From: Paracoccus alkanivorans
GTDB lineage: Bacteria > Pseudomonadota > Alphaproteobacteria > Rhodobacterales > Rhodobacteraceae
NCBI RefSeq assembly: GCF_003697785.1
Contig: NZ_QOKZ01000006.1
Location: 124,001 to 188,000 of the forward strand
Length of the DNA: 64,000 nucleotides
Reading direction: 5' to 3'
A program made the translations under genes and the position numbers. The notes beneath the pieces are model-generated. The model made no database searches and was not told where the DNA came from. It worked only from the letters and a program-made list of their open reading frames with translations. Below are positions 24,402 to 32,587 of this stretch, piece by piece; the first letter of the stretch is position 1; each line of letters begins with the position of its first letter.

Positions 24402-24526
24402 ATCGAGGCATCATGCTTCCGGGCACGACGCCTTAGGCTATATGGCTGTTGGTTGAGAGACTGTCCATGTCCAACGCCGCGCCCGCATATCGGCTCGATA
24501 TTCGCACGAATCGTTAGGCAGCCATT

Positions 24527-24736
24527 TTATCGATGTCTCGAAGGTTTGGCGTTACCCTCGGCCTTATCTCCGACAAGTTCACTGAGTTTGAAACCGTGCT
24601 CCTGCGCGACCTCTTTCAGTGCTTTTATCGCATTGGATTTCTGCAGTTTTTCCCGGTTTTCTATTTCAGAAACCAGCCGTTTTCTCAACGCCAACAGCTC
24701 ATCGCGGTTCATCTCATAAAAAGATGCAGGTTCCAT
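24527..24736 (-). CDS. H-NS-family oligomerisation domain without DNA-binding domain
   Basis: A 69-residue protein from ATG 24736 with GGGAGGGAG just upstream. The sequence MNRDELLALRKRLVSEIENR, then KSNAIKALKEVAQEHGFKLS, is the N-terminal coiled coil of the alphaproteobacterial H-NS/HvrA family. The usual C-terminal DNA-binding segment (a Thr-Trp-x-Gly-Arg-Gly-Arg type motif) is absent; the protein ends GNAKPSRHR. It may be a decayed gene, or a natural H-NS antagonist that forms inactive hetero-oligomers with host H-NS, as known for truncated H-NS variants in enterobacterial islands. Confidence 0.6.
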   Translation of the reverse strand: MEPASFYEMNRDELLALRKRLVSEIENREKLQKSNAIKALKEVAQEHGFKLSELVGDKAEGNAKPSRHR

Positions 24737-24874
24737 GATTTCTCCCTCCCCTATGTAATAGAATTTTAACAGCCACCTTAATAGTTGACCACTTGGAAAA
24801 ACCATCCGAAGGATTGAAGGTCTCTGTTCTTGCTGCGAAAAATAGAACGTGCATTCCGCCGCCGCACTTTATCA

Positions 24875-24996
24875 ATGGAGAATATGGCGCGGGCGAAGCT
24901 GCGGGAGAGGCTGGATGCGATCACCGGGCGGGATTGTTTGTCGGGGGCTGGCGCGCAGTGAGGACGTGTCGGGTTTTGCCCTATTGGTGGAGGTGA
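24875..24996 (+). pseudogene. Possible lysis-gene remnants
   Basis: Two tiny coupled frames: ATG 24875 to TGA 24961 (MENMARAKLRERLDAITG in its start) and GTG 24958 to TGA 24996 ending LPYWWR. The arrangement mirrors that at 24303, suggesting a duplicated and eroded lysis-region end. Too short to assign. Confidence 0.25.
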
Positions 24997-25093
24997 GTGC
25001 GAAGATTGCCAGCAACGGTCTGATTTGAAATTTACCCCGTCATACTAGCAGCTTTGATTTGCGCGAGATCGCATTTGGCCTTATAGTGAAAGC

Positions 25094-25294
25094 ATGGATT
25101 ACTTTGTTGTCGAACTCCGCCATGGAGAAAATAAACAGGTCTGGATCGCATGTAGCGAAACAGAGGAAGACGCGTTGGAACTGGCGCGCGAAGCACCAGA
25201 GGCTTTGCCGAACGCCAGAGCGGAAGCGAAAATCCTGACAGGTGAGCCGCCCTACTACTTGAGTCCTGGCACTGTGGTGTTGTGGGTGCCATGA
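25094..25294 (+). CDS. Small hypothetical protein (66 aa)
   Basis: A 66-residue acidic protein: a first strand MDYFVVELRHGENKQVWIAC, a helix SETEEDALELAREAPEALPN, then AEAKILTGEPPYYLSPGTVV. The alternation suggests a small beta-alpha-beta fold. It stands alone between the prophage end and the transposase remnant. Function unknown. Confidence 0.45.
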   Translation: MDYFVVELRHGENKQVWIACSETEEDALELAREAPEALPNARAEAKILTGEPPYYLSPGTVVLWVP

Positions 25295-25378
25295 CCTCGC
25301 AATAAATCCAGATTCGGGAACTAGTATACTAAGTTGGTTGGCGCTTGGCCGCTGGTGATTTGATAAGCTAGGATTCGG

Positions 25379-25807
25379 CTATCCCTCCACTCTCTTCCCG
25401 TCTGGGATATTTTGGGTCGGACGAGTTTCCACCCACACCGTCATGTGATCTGCGCCGAGCCGTCCACATATCGTGCAGCGCGCTCGAGGCAGGATGTAGT
25501 CCCGGTGCATCCACGTGGTCAGCGTGACGACTGCGTGATGCCCGCAGGCGCAGTATAGGTTGCGCATGCGTTTGAATTGGCGCGCGTGGCCATAGCGCCC
25601 GACCTGCCGAGCCAGCCGTGGCGCGAGGCGGTTATAATTCTGACGAAGGCTCAATCCCGCCTCGGTCGCCAGGGCAACCGATTGCCTGCGGGCACGCTCA
25701 TAAAGCCGGGCATCTATGGGATGCGCGATATTCTTTTCCATCACCGTCGTGTCCACGCTCACCCGTTTCAGGCTCTTGTCTGTGACTGCACCTGAACTGC
25801 GTGCCAT
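25379..25807 (-). pseudogene. IS5-type transposase fragment fused to a zinc-binding C-terminus
   Basis: Residues about 10-82 match the central part of IS5-family DDE transposases: VSVDTTVMEKNIAHPIDARL (containing the first catalytic Asp region), then LRQNYNRLAPRLARQVGRYGHARQFKRMR. Both transposase ends are missing. The frame continues into an unrelated tail with four cysteines (YCACGHHAVV and RCTICGRLGAD), a likely zinc ribbon from another gene. The element cannot transpose. It marks past IS activity at the prophage right flank. Confidence 0.65.
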
Positions 25808-25959
25808 GGTCAGGCCGGACTAAGCAGTCTTTTGAACGCCGCGCATGTAATCGGCATCATAGCATGTGATGGAAGACGGTTGACTTACCTGCGATTCTCG
25901 AGTTCGAATACACACATCAATCTACAATTTGATAGAGACTCCAAATATTAGGTGGGAAA

Positions 25960-27198
25960 ATGGCAAACGTTACACTAAATTTAGTCGCGATTAATGGGCA
26001 AGGGCAGCTCCATACATATCCAAATAAGGAGTATGAGGAAAAGAACCCAGTAGATCACTGGGCTAATCTGGTTTTCGATGAGATAACCACTATTTCAAAT
26101 GGGCATCATGTTCGTTTAGGCGCTGGTTACGATACGTTCAATTTCACCAATATCGACAATGTGAATAATGTGATAGTCGGTAGAATAGAGGACTTTGATG
26201 CGTCGCGGGATGAGATAAGAATTGAGGGTGAATTGTTAGATTTCAACAATCTTCCGAGTTACGTGAGAATCGTTGAATATAATGGCGACCATAATGATCC
26301 AGGAGCGGATCCACAGCAATGGATATTGATAGATACCGGTGACGGAAAGATTTTTTACTCCCTAGAGGGAGCCAGAGTGGATATGAATGGAGACGGCGCA
26401 TCCCAGGAAGGAGATCAGGAGGCACATTTCATTCATGAGGGCAATATTCCAAACTTTTCGACGTTAAAAGATGTAAAGTATACAGATCCTATCAATTTTG
26501 TTCCTGACGGTTATACTCCAGATGGTGGAATTGTCTATAATGATGAATATAATTTTGATTTAATAACGCATGATGCAAAAGCGGCCGATGTTCTCGAAGT
26601 AATAGCCGGGAGTACCAGCGGTGACCTGATTGCGGCTGGACTTAACGATGACACTGTTGAGGCCAAAGGTGGACATGATCATGTTTGGGGTGGAAGCGGG
26701 CACGACACTGTGTTCGGGCAAGGGGGCGCTGATACGCTGGAAGGAAACTTAGGTGATGATCGTCTAGTTGGAAACGTAGGTAATGATCTTCTTCTTGGCG
26801 GAAACGGTCATGACACGTTGATTGGCGGAGATGGCAACGACGTGTTGGTTGCTGGCAATGGGCACGACATAATTGAAGGGTCTGCGGGTAACGATAAACT
26901 ATATTTCGGCAACAGATCCCATGACGCTGGTGGTTGGGGTGAGAATATTGCCCGTGGCGGCACTGGCGCTGATCAGTTTATATTTGAGGGTGTATCTGGC
27001 TGGACTCGTGTCGAAGATTTTGAGAATGGTATCGATAAGTTCCGCTTTACCGACCCGAATATAGATAGCATGTCAGATCTTACAATTACTCGATATGCCG
27101 ATGAAAATAAGGTTATTATAAATTTCAATGATGGCGTCATTCGTGTAGATATCGAAAATGTTAACGCAATTGACGCGAGTGACTTCCTGTTTAATTAA
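25960..27198 (+). CDS. RTX calcium-binding secreted protein
   Basis: A 412-residue acidic protein. Residues about 225-320 carry RTX nonapeptide copies (GGSGHDTVFGQGGADTLEG, VGNDLLLGGNGHDTLIGG, NDVLVAGNGHDIIEG), which fold on calcium outside the cell. The N-terminal 200 residues have a beta-rich region with LGAGYDTFNF and no signal peptide; type I secretion through a C-terminal signal is expected (ending NAIDASDFLFN). No type I exporter is in the window. AT-rich codon use differs from the flanking chromosome, pointing to horizontal transfer. An RNA hairpin terminator follows. The function is unknown; surface adhesion or an extracellular enzyme is possible. Confidence 0.8.
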   Translation: MANVTLNLVAINGQGQLHTYPNKEYEEKNPVDHWANLVFDEITTISNGHHVRLGAGYDTFNFTNIDNVNNVIVGRIEDFDASRDEIRIEGELLDFNNLPSYVRIVEYNGDHNDPGADPQQWILIDTGDGKIFYSLEGARVDMNGDGASQEGDQEAHFIHEGNIPNFSTLKDVKYTDPINFVPDGYTPDGGIVYNDEYNFDLITHDAKAADVLEVIAGSTSGDLIAAGLNDDTVEAKGGHDHVWGGSGHDTVFGQGGADTLEGNLGDDRLVGNVGNDLLLGGNGHDTLIGGDGNDVLVAGNGHDIIEGSAGNDKLYFGNRSHDAGGWGENIARGGTGADQFIFEGVSGWTRVEDFENGIDKFRFTDPNIDSMSDLTITRYADENKVIINFNDGVIRVDIENVNAIDASDFLFN

Positions 27199-27211
27199 GG
27201 ATATCACTATA

Positions 27212-27247
27212 GCCCCGCCAGTTCGTTGCTCGAGTTGGCGGGTTTTC
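27212..27247 (+). terminator. Rho-independent terminator of the RTX gene
   Basis: CCCGCCA and TGGCGGG form a 7-bp stem about 15 bases after the RTX stop, followed directly by TTTT. Orientation fits the RTX gene. Confidence 0.7.
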
Positions 27248-27336
27248 AGTTTGATGATAATTCTCAGGAGCCAAACTGTTCCGGATAGATCCTACTATTC
27301 GAGGGACTGCATCAAATTTGAGATACCTCTTGGGTC

Positions 27337-27678
27337 CTAAGTTGCATCACGATAAAATGGATCATCAATCTCCGGAAAACCGAGATCCGAAGCACTAATC
27401 TCACCTCTCGCAGCCGCCAACCCGAGTAAGAGCTGCTGCCTAGCCTCGTCTATCAAAGCGCGAGACTTTAGGAGTTGTGCGGATACAGACGATATTTTTT
27501 GTGTGTTCTTCTCTGCTGCACATTCAACCCGGCGCTCCAAGCACTGTAGATAATCATCAGTAAGCAAACGGATACTCTGTAGTATATCTGTTACTGCCTC
27601 CTTGTGAGACTGCGGCACTCCTTCGACACGCATAACCACATTATCCTCAGATTCAGTCCATTCCAGCTTGGTTTTCAT
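27337..27678 (-). CDS. Small coiled-coil protein of unknown function
   Basis: About 113 residues from ATG 27678 (MKTKLEWTESEDNVVMRVEG); ATGs a few codons upstream are also possible. It starts inside the end of the preceding gene (26-base overlap). The middle is helical and probably coiled coil (TDILQSIRLLTDDYLQCLER, then KISSVSAQLLKSRALIDEAR). It is the last gene of the leftward sulfotransferase group. No domain recognised. Confidence 0.45.
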   Translation of the reverse strand: MKTKLEWTESEDNVVMRVEGVPQSHKEAVTDILQSIRLLTDDYLQCLERRVECAAEKNTQKISSVSAQLLKSRALIDEARQQLLLGLAAARGEISASDLGFPEIDDPFYRDAT

Positions 27679-28387
27679 CGACTCCATCTCCATCATGTAT
27701 GTATTGCAAATCTTGCTCGAACAGATCATCCAACAGTTCAGGATCCCACCCTGCATTGCTTAATAATCGTTCCTTCTTTCGACCTGCAACACGGCTTTCA
27801 GTTGCCGCACTTGCCATTATGTCCGTTACGATGCGCCCGCCGCTTACACTTTTGCATAGCTCTGATATAATCCAATCCGGACGCTCGGCATTCCATACAA
27901 TTAGTTGGCTATTATCAAGCAGGCATGACTTCAGCCCGCTAATCATAGGAATCCAAGAGGGAATAACCTCAACTGGGCTTGTGTTTCTTGCCGTCTTTAG
28001 GTGGTTGGACAAGTATGACACATGATCCACTATGAACAAGTGAAATACAACGTCAAAGCCAGAGAATATCGATTGTAAAAAATTAAATTTATAGATGGCT
28101 TTCTTGTATACATCGCCAAAATTTAAAGGTGCTCCCGTGTAGAGGAACTTGGGCCTAGAAAACACGAGAACATCAGCGGAGTCACTAAATTTTTTTACCG
28201 CCTCTTCTGCGGTTGTTCCATCCGCCGCTGAAATAGCGTTCTTGAAATTTAGTTCAAACTCATCATCGTTGATAAAATGATACCCACTCTCAGAAACATC
28301 TTCGCTAACCGCCTGCATGACGTCACCGATTATATTCTCTGAAACTGCGTCGACACCAATATGAATATGTACAATTTTGTTGCTCAT
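27653..28387 (-). CDS. Sulfotransferase-like protein lacking the P-loop
   Basis: A 244-residue protein starting at ATG 28387, overlapping the stop of the tandem sulfotransferase. It opens with NKIVHIHIGVDAVSENII, resembling the first strand of bacterial sulfotransferases (HIG followed by a Lys-Thr-Gly-Thr loop), but the Gly/Lys/Thr residues that bind the PAPS 5'-phosphate are replaced. SGFDVVFHLFIVDHVSYLSN and the VLVFSRPKFL strand also fit that fold. It is probably a catalytically altered member, perhaps a partner of the upstream enzyme. Family membership is inferred from pattern. Confidence 0.4.
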   Translation of the reverse strand: MSNKIVHIHIGVDAVSENIIGDVMQAVSEDVSESGYHFINDDEFELNFKNAISAADGTTAEEAVKKFSDSADVLVFSRPKFLYTGAPLNFGDVYKKAIYKFNFLQSIFSGFDVVFHLFIVDHVSYLSNHLKTARNTSPVEVIPSWIPMISGLKSCLLDNSQLIVWNAERPDWIISELCKSVSGGRIVTDIMASAATESRVAGRKKERLLSNAGWDPELLDDLFEQDLQYIHDGDGVDENQAGMD

Positions 28388-29931
28388 TATACGTCTCCAA
28401 ATCCGGAGTTCTGAGCGATCTTTCTGCACGTGTCGTAAATCCGAAATTCTTTTTCCCAGAACATTGCCAAACTGGCTTTCGCCAACTCAGAAAGTTCAAC
28501 CGCAGTCCCTTGAGGCGCCTTGTTGGAGCTAGGTATTATTGCTTTGCCCGCATCAAAACCCATGGTTTTAACTATCTTTCCCCAGTGACGCTCAATATTG
28601 CGAGTTTCACAACATAGCAATATATTCTGCTTCTTGTCCTCGTTGAGCAACGCTTCAACAGAGCCAAGATAATGTTCATGTGAGAGCGCAAGATGGAAAA
28701 TATTCTTAAAGGCGAAATTTGCTGCCGACTTTAGCCTGTCGTCTTCACTATAAAGTGCTTCAGCCAATGAGTTTGGATTGTGAAAATACTGAAAAGCCAC
28801 TGCCTCAGCAGCTGTCCAGTTTACATCGTAAACTGGCCTTCCCTGACGCAAACGAGAGTAGAACGCCGAAACAAAGCGTTCCTCCGGATGACGAAAGAAA
28901 AAAGCGAGTTTTCGCGTTGGGCCATAGGCTTCGATAGACTTATTTAAGGTCATATTATGGCCGGAGAGAATTACGTTCTTTTCCCTTGCTTCGTTCTGAG
29001 AAATTTGGGACTTTAAGAACGTCCCCCCAGTTTTCCCGATATGTAGGAAGCAGATGATGTGATTCGCGTCCTGATCGCTTCCAGACTCATGCTCGTTGTA
29101 AAGACTGGTTTGGGCTTTTTCTATTTTATCAATCAAGGATGTGCGGATATTTCCGATGTCGTCAGAAAGGAATTGAACATTGTTCATGTTTGATAAGGCA
29201 TTAATGTCGGATATGTACAATTCCATCATTTCTCGCCTTTGCCGTTCGGTGAACAGCTCGAAGCTGTCTATAGATGAGAGCCGGTCGGCAGAGCTATAAG
29301 CTCCTCGTTCCGATAGGGTTCTAATTAGGGTATTTTGATCAAATCCGGAATTATGCTTTTTTCGCTGGAAAGACGTTTCTTTAAGGGCTTGCCATTTGCA
29401 AACAGCGATGAGCTGTTGCTTTGGGTTTTCTGTCTTCCATTGAAACTCTCGAACGTATATTTTAACGTCCTGTGGGAGTACTGCGCGGACGTCTTCTACA
29501 ACTTGAGCCCAGCCTCGTTTTGAAGCAGCGATTTTGTTGATTTGTTCTGCGGAGGGTAGATCGATACCGCTTTTTTGTATGCAGAATGATATGGCCGACT
29601 TCCAGTAATCTTCATGGTTGCGGATTGAGATATATACCCTCTCTACTCTGTCGAATAGATGCCCGATCCTTTGCAATTTTTCTCCAGCGTCGGGGTATAA
29701 TTTCGATGAAGAAATATTATTCTCCATATATCCAATTATATTTTCGTCACTATAAATTGCACCTTTGCCCTTAGGTTTAAAGTAATCAAATCTTACTTCT
29801 CTGGACCTAGGGGGATATAGCAAGTCATATCCAGACTTGCGGAGCTTTTCGTCGTTCTGATGGAGATACACCTGTAGACCAGTCGTGCCAGTTCGATGTG
29901 CGCCGAGGTGCAATATCACATTTTTAGTCAT
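28387..29931 (-). CDS. Tandem-domain sulfotransferase
   Basis: A 514-residue protein with two sulfotransferase P-loops. The first domain starts NVILHLGAHRTGTTGLQVYL (residues 4-23); the second starts near residue 290 with CFLHIGKTGGTFLKSQ (295-308), then FFFRHPEERFVSAFYSRLR, the 3'-phosphate-binding Arg/Ser segment of PAPS-dependent enzymes. Such enzymes transfer sulfate from PAPS to sugars or peptides; the acceptor cannot be told. Two domains in one chain may modify two positions. It is first of three overlapping genes, downstream of a methyltransferase, with AT-rich codon use. Its role in a sulfated surface glycan is inferred. Confidence 0.75.
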   Translation of the reverse strand: MTKNVILHLGAHRTGTTGLQVYLHQNDEKLRKSGYDLLYPPRSREVRFDYFKPKGKGAIYSDENIIGYMENNISSSKLYPDAGEKLQRIGHLFDRVERVYISIRNHEDYWKSAISFCIQKSGIDLPSAEQINKIAASKRGWAQVVEDVRAVLPQDVKIYVREFQWKTENPKQQLIAVCKWQALKETSFQRKKHNSGFDQNTLIRTLSERGAYSSADRLSSIDSFELFTERQRREMMELYISDINALSNMNNVQFLSDDIGNIRTSLIDKIEKAQTSLYNEHESGSDQDANHIICFLHIGKTGGTFLKSQISQNEAREKNVILSGHNMTLNKSIEAYGPTRKLAFFFRHPEERFVSAFYSRLRQGRPVYDVNWTAAEAVAFQYFHNPNSLAEALYSEDDRLKSAANFAFKNIFHLALSHEHYLGSVEALLNEDKKQNILLCCETRNIERHWGKIVKTMGFDAGKAIIPSSNKAPQGTAVELSELAKASLAMFWEKEFRIYDTCRKIAQNSGFGDV

Positions 29932-29991
29932 CTCAATACTTCCGAATAGTTTTTGCGCTCGAACTTGTTTGTCTGGATGGTGTCATTGAAC

Positions 29992-30663
29992 TCATCGTCT
30001 CGAAACAATATCCCGTTTTCTCTTTATTGCCCATTGCCCGTACTCATCGAGATGGAGAAGCGCATATTCTTCGTGTTCGCAGAACGCATATAATGCGTTG
30101 TATATTTCTCCAACCTGGCCGTTGTTTGATATCCAGCAGTCATCACCAAGAATGATGCCATCATCAGAGAGGATCGTGTCAATGTGCTTTAAATCCGCTA
30201 CAACATCCTCAAATTTATGGCTAGCATCTAGATAGACCCAGTCCAGCGCATTTGGGGAAAGACTCTTCAGCCATTCGGTCGAAAATTCTTTAACGACCTC
30301 GCAATCGCAATCCATTTCTTTTGCGCGAATTGCCGCCGCCTGTTGTGCGCCTGCTGTTGGGACTCTTACATGGTTTGTGTACGCGCCCCAATTAGGAAAG
30401 TGTGATCCATGTAATTTATCCCAAGGGTCGACCAAGAATAGCTTTTTCGGCTTGCAAACTTCGGCGAGGATAGGAGCAAACAATCCCGTAAAAACACCTA
30501 TCTCTGCGCCGGTACGGCCTTTTGGAACAAGGCGTAGAACACTCCGGCGCTTGTTCAATCTGTGGCGCCCGGAACTTTCGGCGATGCCGACTTCCTGATA
30601 CGTGTTAAACAGCTGATCCCATCCACTAGGATCAGCTGAGGAGAGATGTGAGTTGTGAGACAC
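29992..30663 (-). CDS. Class I SAM-dependent methyltransferase (Methyltransf_24-like)
   Basis: A 223-residue protein. The SAM-binding motif I is GRTGAEIGVFTGLFAPILAE (about 48-67), followed by LFLVDPWDKLHG (motif II region), and LDWVYLDASHKFEDVVADLK then IDTILSDDGIILGDDCW. The DASH segment is typical of Methyltransf_24 enzymes that act on small molecules or sugars. It lies 60 bases upstream of the tandem sulfotransferase in the same orientation, so both may decorate the same glycan. AT-rich, consistent with transfer. Confidence 0.7.
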   Translation of the reverse strand: MSHNSHLSSADPSGWDQLFNTYQEVGIAESSGRHRLNKRRSVLRLVPKGRTGAEIGVFTGLFAPILAEVCKPKKLFLVDPWDKLHGSHFPNWGAYTNHVRVPTAGAQQAAAIRAKEMDCDCEVVKEFSTEWLKSLSPNALDWVYLDASHKFEDVVADLKHIDTILSDDGIILGDDCWISNNGQVGEIYNALYAFCEHEEYALLHLDEYGQWAIKRKRDIVSRR

Positions 30664-31069
30664 GATGATGATCTCTCTGGTTGATATCTTGCATGTTTCG
30701 AACCGCCAACCTAGGGCTTACGTGGGGGGATTGCAAAGCACATCGAGTTGTTGCGTAAGCTTCTCTCGCGCAATGCAACTCAATGTACCTCCGACTGTTT
30801 CGACTAGCTGTCGTGGTGCTTTTCCAACTTGTCCGGTCTCGTTGATGAGGAGGTAGGGGGCCGCTTCGAGCCCTATATCGGCAGCCCGTCTATCTTGGCA
30901 AGCCGCCCGTATCGTACCGTTCCATTGTATGCACAGCGCTCCCTGAACCAGCTTGGGCGCAAGCTCCTGATTCTATGGGCGTTGATGTTGCGACCGCCCG
31001 CCGATGGCATCTCTGTGCCAAGGTGGGTCTGTGATGATCCACAAAGGAGGGCGGTTATGTCGGAGATTG
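30664..31069. other. Non-coding stretch between the glycan-modification genes and the second phage-type pair
   Basis: About 400 bases without a convincing gene. Short frames on both strands (for example a plus frame with RSLNQLGRKLLILWALML) have no recognisable family. It should hold the promoter for the leftward methyltransferase-sulfotransferase group near 30664-30750. It may be eroded mobile DNA. Confidence 0.4.
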
Positions 31070-31351
31070 TCACGCCTCTTCAAGTGGTTTGAACTCGGCG
31101 CCGGCATTCGCGATCCGCGCACACAGATTTTCCACATGAGCACGAGCGTCCTCGATGTTGCCGAACCATTCAGACCAGCACGCCATGTCGGTCTCATCGG
31201 CAATATCGCGCTCCCAGAAATCCAGAATGTCTGCCAATGTAGCCGCGTGTTCAGGGCAGAAGGCGCATTCGCCAGCCGGCTGAAATTTGTCGCCGGGATA
31301 GATTCGCTGGCCGCATTCTTCACAGATATACAGATGCTCGCGGTCGGTCAT
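31070..31351 (-). CDS. Small zinc-ribbon phage protein
   Basis: A 93-residue protein from ATG 31351 (MTDREHLYICEECGQRIYPG). Cysteine pairs CEEC at about 10-13 and CAFC near 29-32 with a nearby His suggest a zinc ribbon. The rest is acidic and helical (ILDFWERDIADETDMACWSE). It overlaps the DUF5131 gene end by 32 bases, indicating one transcript. Function unknown. Confidence 0.5.
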   Translation of the reverse strand: MTDREHLYICEECGQRIYPGDKFQPAGECAFCPEHAATLADILDFWERDIADETDMACWSEWFGNIEDARAHVENLCARIANAGAEFKPLEEA

Positions 31352-32348
31352 GGCGAACCTCCGGCATTTCGTCCCATGTGCGGCCGTCCAGCAGGCGACC
31401 TGCGCGCTTCTTGCCGACCTTATAAACAAGGTTTGTTGAGTGACCTGTGAAGCTGTGGGCAGTGAGCCTGTCGGCGCGGTCATCGCCACAGACCACATAG
31501 CGCCGCATCCAGTCGCTCACGTTCCCCCACCGGTCAGTTATTGGCCGGTCCTGCGTCATTCCGAACGCATCGCCCGGTGCCCACTCGCCCCATTGCTTAA
31601 AATGGAACGCCACGCTCGCCGCCTGGCACTGATCGCGCAGGGACCGCGCCCACGCCGGGTGTATCGGCCGCGCGCCGGGACCGCTCTCGCCACCGACGAT
31701 AACGAGGTCCAAACCGTCTATGATGCCACCGCCTATGTCCTGACGCTCGTACCCGTCCGTACTTAAATGAGTGGATACTCCTGGCAGAATAGGTTGAACA
31801 CCGATCCAATGTCGCAGATCCACCTGACCCAGCAGCGGCTCCATCGACAGGAATCGCACCGCCGCCGGGACCGCCAGCAGCTTCGGAATATCCCGGTCGG
31901 CCTCGGCCTGATCGGTGACGGTGCAGCCAAGCCAGACATTCGGATACAGCCGTTCGAAGTCGAACGGCACCGGCAGCATGTTCGCGATGTTGCCCGGCCG
32001 TTTCGTCAGCAACATCCAATCCAGATTCGGCGTCTGGACAATCAACTCCCACAGATCGCGCCGCCATTCGGTCGGCACTGCGTTGTCAAACACATCCGCG
32101 AGGCTGGCACAGAACACACGCTTCCGTTCGCCGGCTGCTGCCGCGGCGCGATCCCATGCCAAAGGCTTACGCCAGTTCGCCTGGCTGGTGCACTTCCGCT
32201 CGCCGTGTGGCCCCCATTCGACCCGGCCATAGCGCGTGTCCATCATCGCCTCGGCATAGCAATGGTCACAGCCCGGCCCGACCTTCTGGCAACCGATCCA
32301 CGGGTTAAACGTGTGATGGGTCCACTCGATCTTGCTGTTCTCAGCCAT
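31320..32348 (-). CDS. DUF5131 family protein (phage Gp37/Gp68)
   Basis: A 342-residue protein with the Gp37/Gp68 signature: IEWTHHTFNPWIGCQKVGPG, then CDHCYAEAM, which places three cysteines in a radical-SAM-like C-x(6)-C-x(2)-C array; GERKRVFCASLADVFDN; LLTKRPGNIANML; NVWLGCTVTDQAEADRD; FLSMEPLLGQVDL; and IVGGESGPGARP. The family is frequent in prophages and mobile elements and its reaction is not established. It is the last gene before the tRNA-type attachment scar, with palindromic sites just upstream of its start. Confidence 0.85.
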   Translation of the reverse strand: MAENSKIEWTHHTFNPWIGCQKVGPGCDHCYAEAMMDTRYGRVEWGPHGERKCTSQANWRKPLAWDRAAAAAGERKRVFCASLADVFDNAVPTEWRRDLWELIVQTPNLDWMLLTKRPGNIANMLPVPFDFERLYPNVWLGCTVTDQAEADRDIPKLLAVPAAVRFLSMEPLLGQVDLRHWIGVQPILPGVSTHLSTDGYERQDIGGGIIDGLDLVIVGGESGPGARPIHPAWARSLRDQCQAASVAFHFKQWGEWAPGDAFGMTQDRPITDRWGNVSDWMRRYVVCGDDRADRLTAHSFTGHSTNLVYKVGKKRAGRLLDGRTWDEMPEVRHDRPRASVYL

Positions 32349-32392
32349 GGCGGATTCTCCGCCATGACACCCCCGATTTACGAAGTGTGCTT

Positions 32393-32417
32393 AGGTTCAC
32401 TGAACCTGCGTGAACCT
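32393..32417. promoter_or_regulatory. Palindromic site AGGTTCACTGAACCT plus an extra half-site
   Basis: A perfect inverted repeat AGGTTCA/TGAACCT (one-base centre) at 32393-32407, followed by a third half TGAACCT at 32411-32417. It lies about 45 bases upstream of the DUF5131 start and about 80 bases left of the tRNA fragment. A repressor operator or recombinase arm site are both possible. Confidence 0.55.
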
Positions 32418-32498
32418 GATTTCTTTGGACAGACATAGAACATCCCCTGTATAAGAAGCGTTCTATTGGCTGAATTTCAGTATCTTGGCGGGCGGCGG

Positions 32499-32548
32499 CT
32501 TCGTTCACATCGAAGATGTCAGCGGTTCAAATCCGTTATCACCCACCA
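32499..32548 (+). other. Island attachment scar: 3' part of tRNA-Val(CAC), from anticodon arm to CCA
   Basis: The sequence folds as a tRNA 3' half: anticodon stem CTTCG/CGAAG (32499-32503, 32511-32515) around loop TTCACAT, giving anticodon CAC; variable loop ATGTC; T arm AGCGG-TTCAAAT-CCGTT (32521-32537); acceptor strand ATCACCC, discriminator A and encoded CCA (32546-32548). The 26 bases to the left do not contain the matching GGGTGAT acceptor strand or a D arm, so this is not a functional tRNA gene. Integrases that use tRNA 3' ends leave exactly such a duplicated piece. It should be the right end of the island, with the intact gene at the left end beyond the window. Confidence 0.8.
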
Positions 32549-32587
32549 TTATCCCAATAGCCTGGCTGCCATTGACAAAGCGCCCTC

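Noticed and set aside
32393..32417. LexA (SOS) box reading of the GAAC repeats
   Set aside because: The alphaproteobacterial box needs GAAC or GTTC direct repeats spaced by 7 bases; the spacing here is 6, and the dominant symmetry is an inverted repeat.
32470..32548. Complete tRNA gene
   Set aside because: The acceptor 5' strand and D arm are missing; only the 3' half from the anticodon arm is present.
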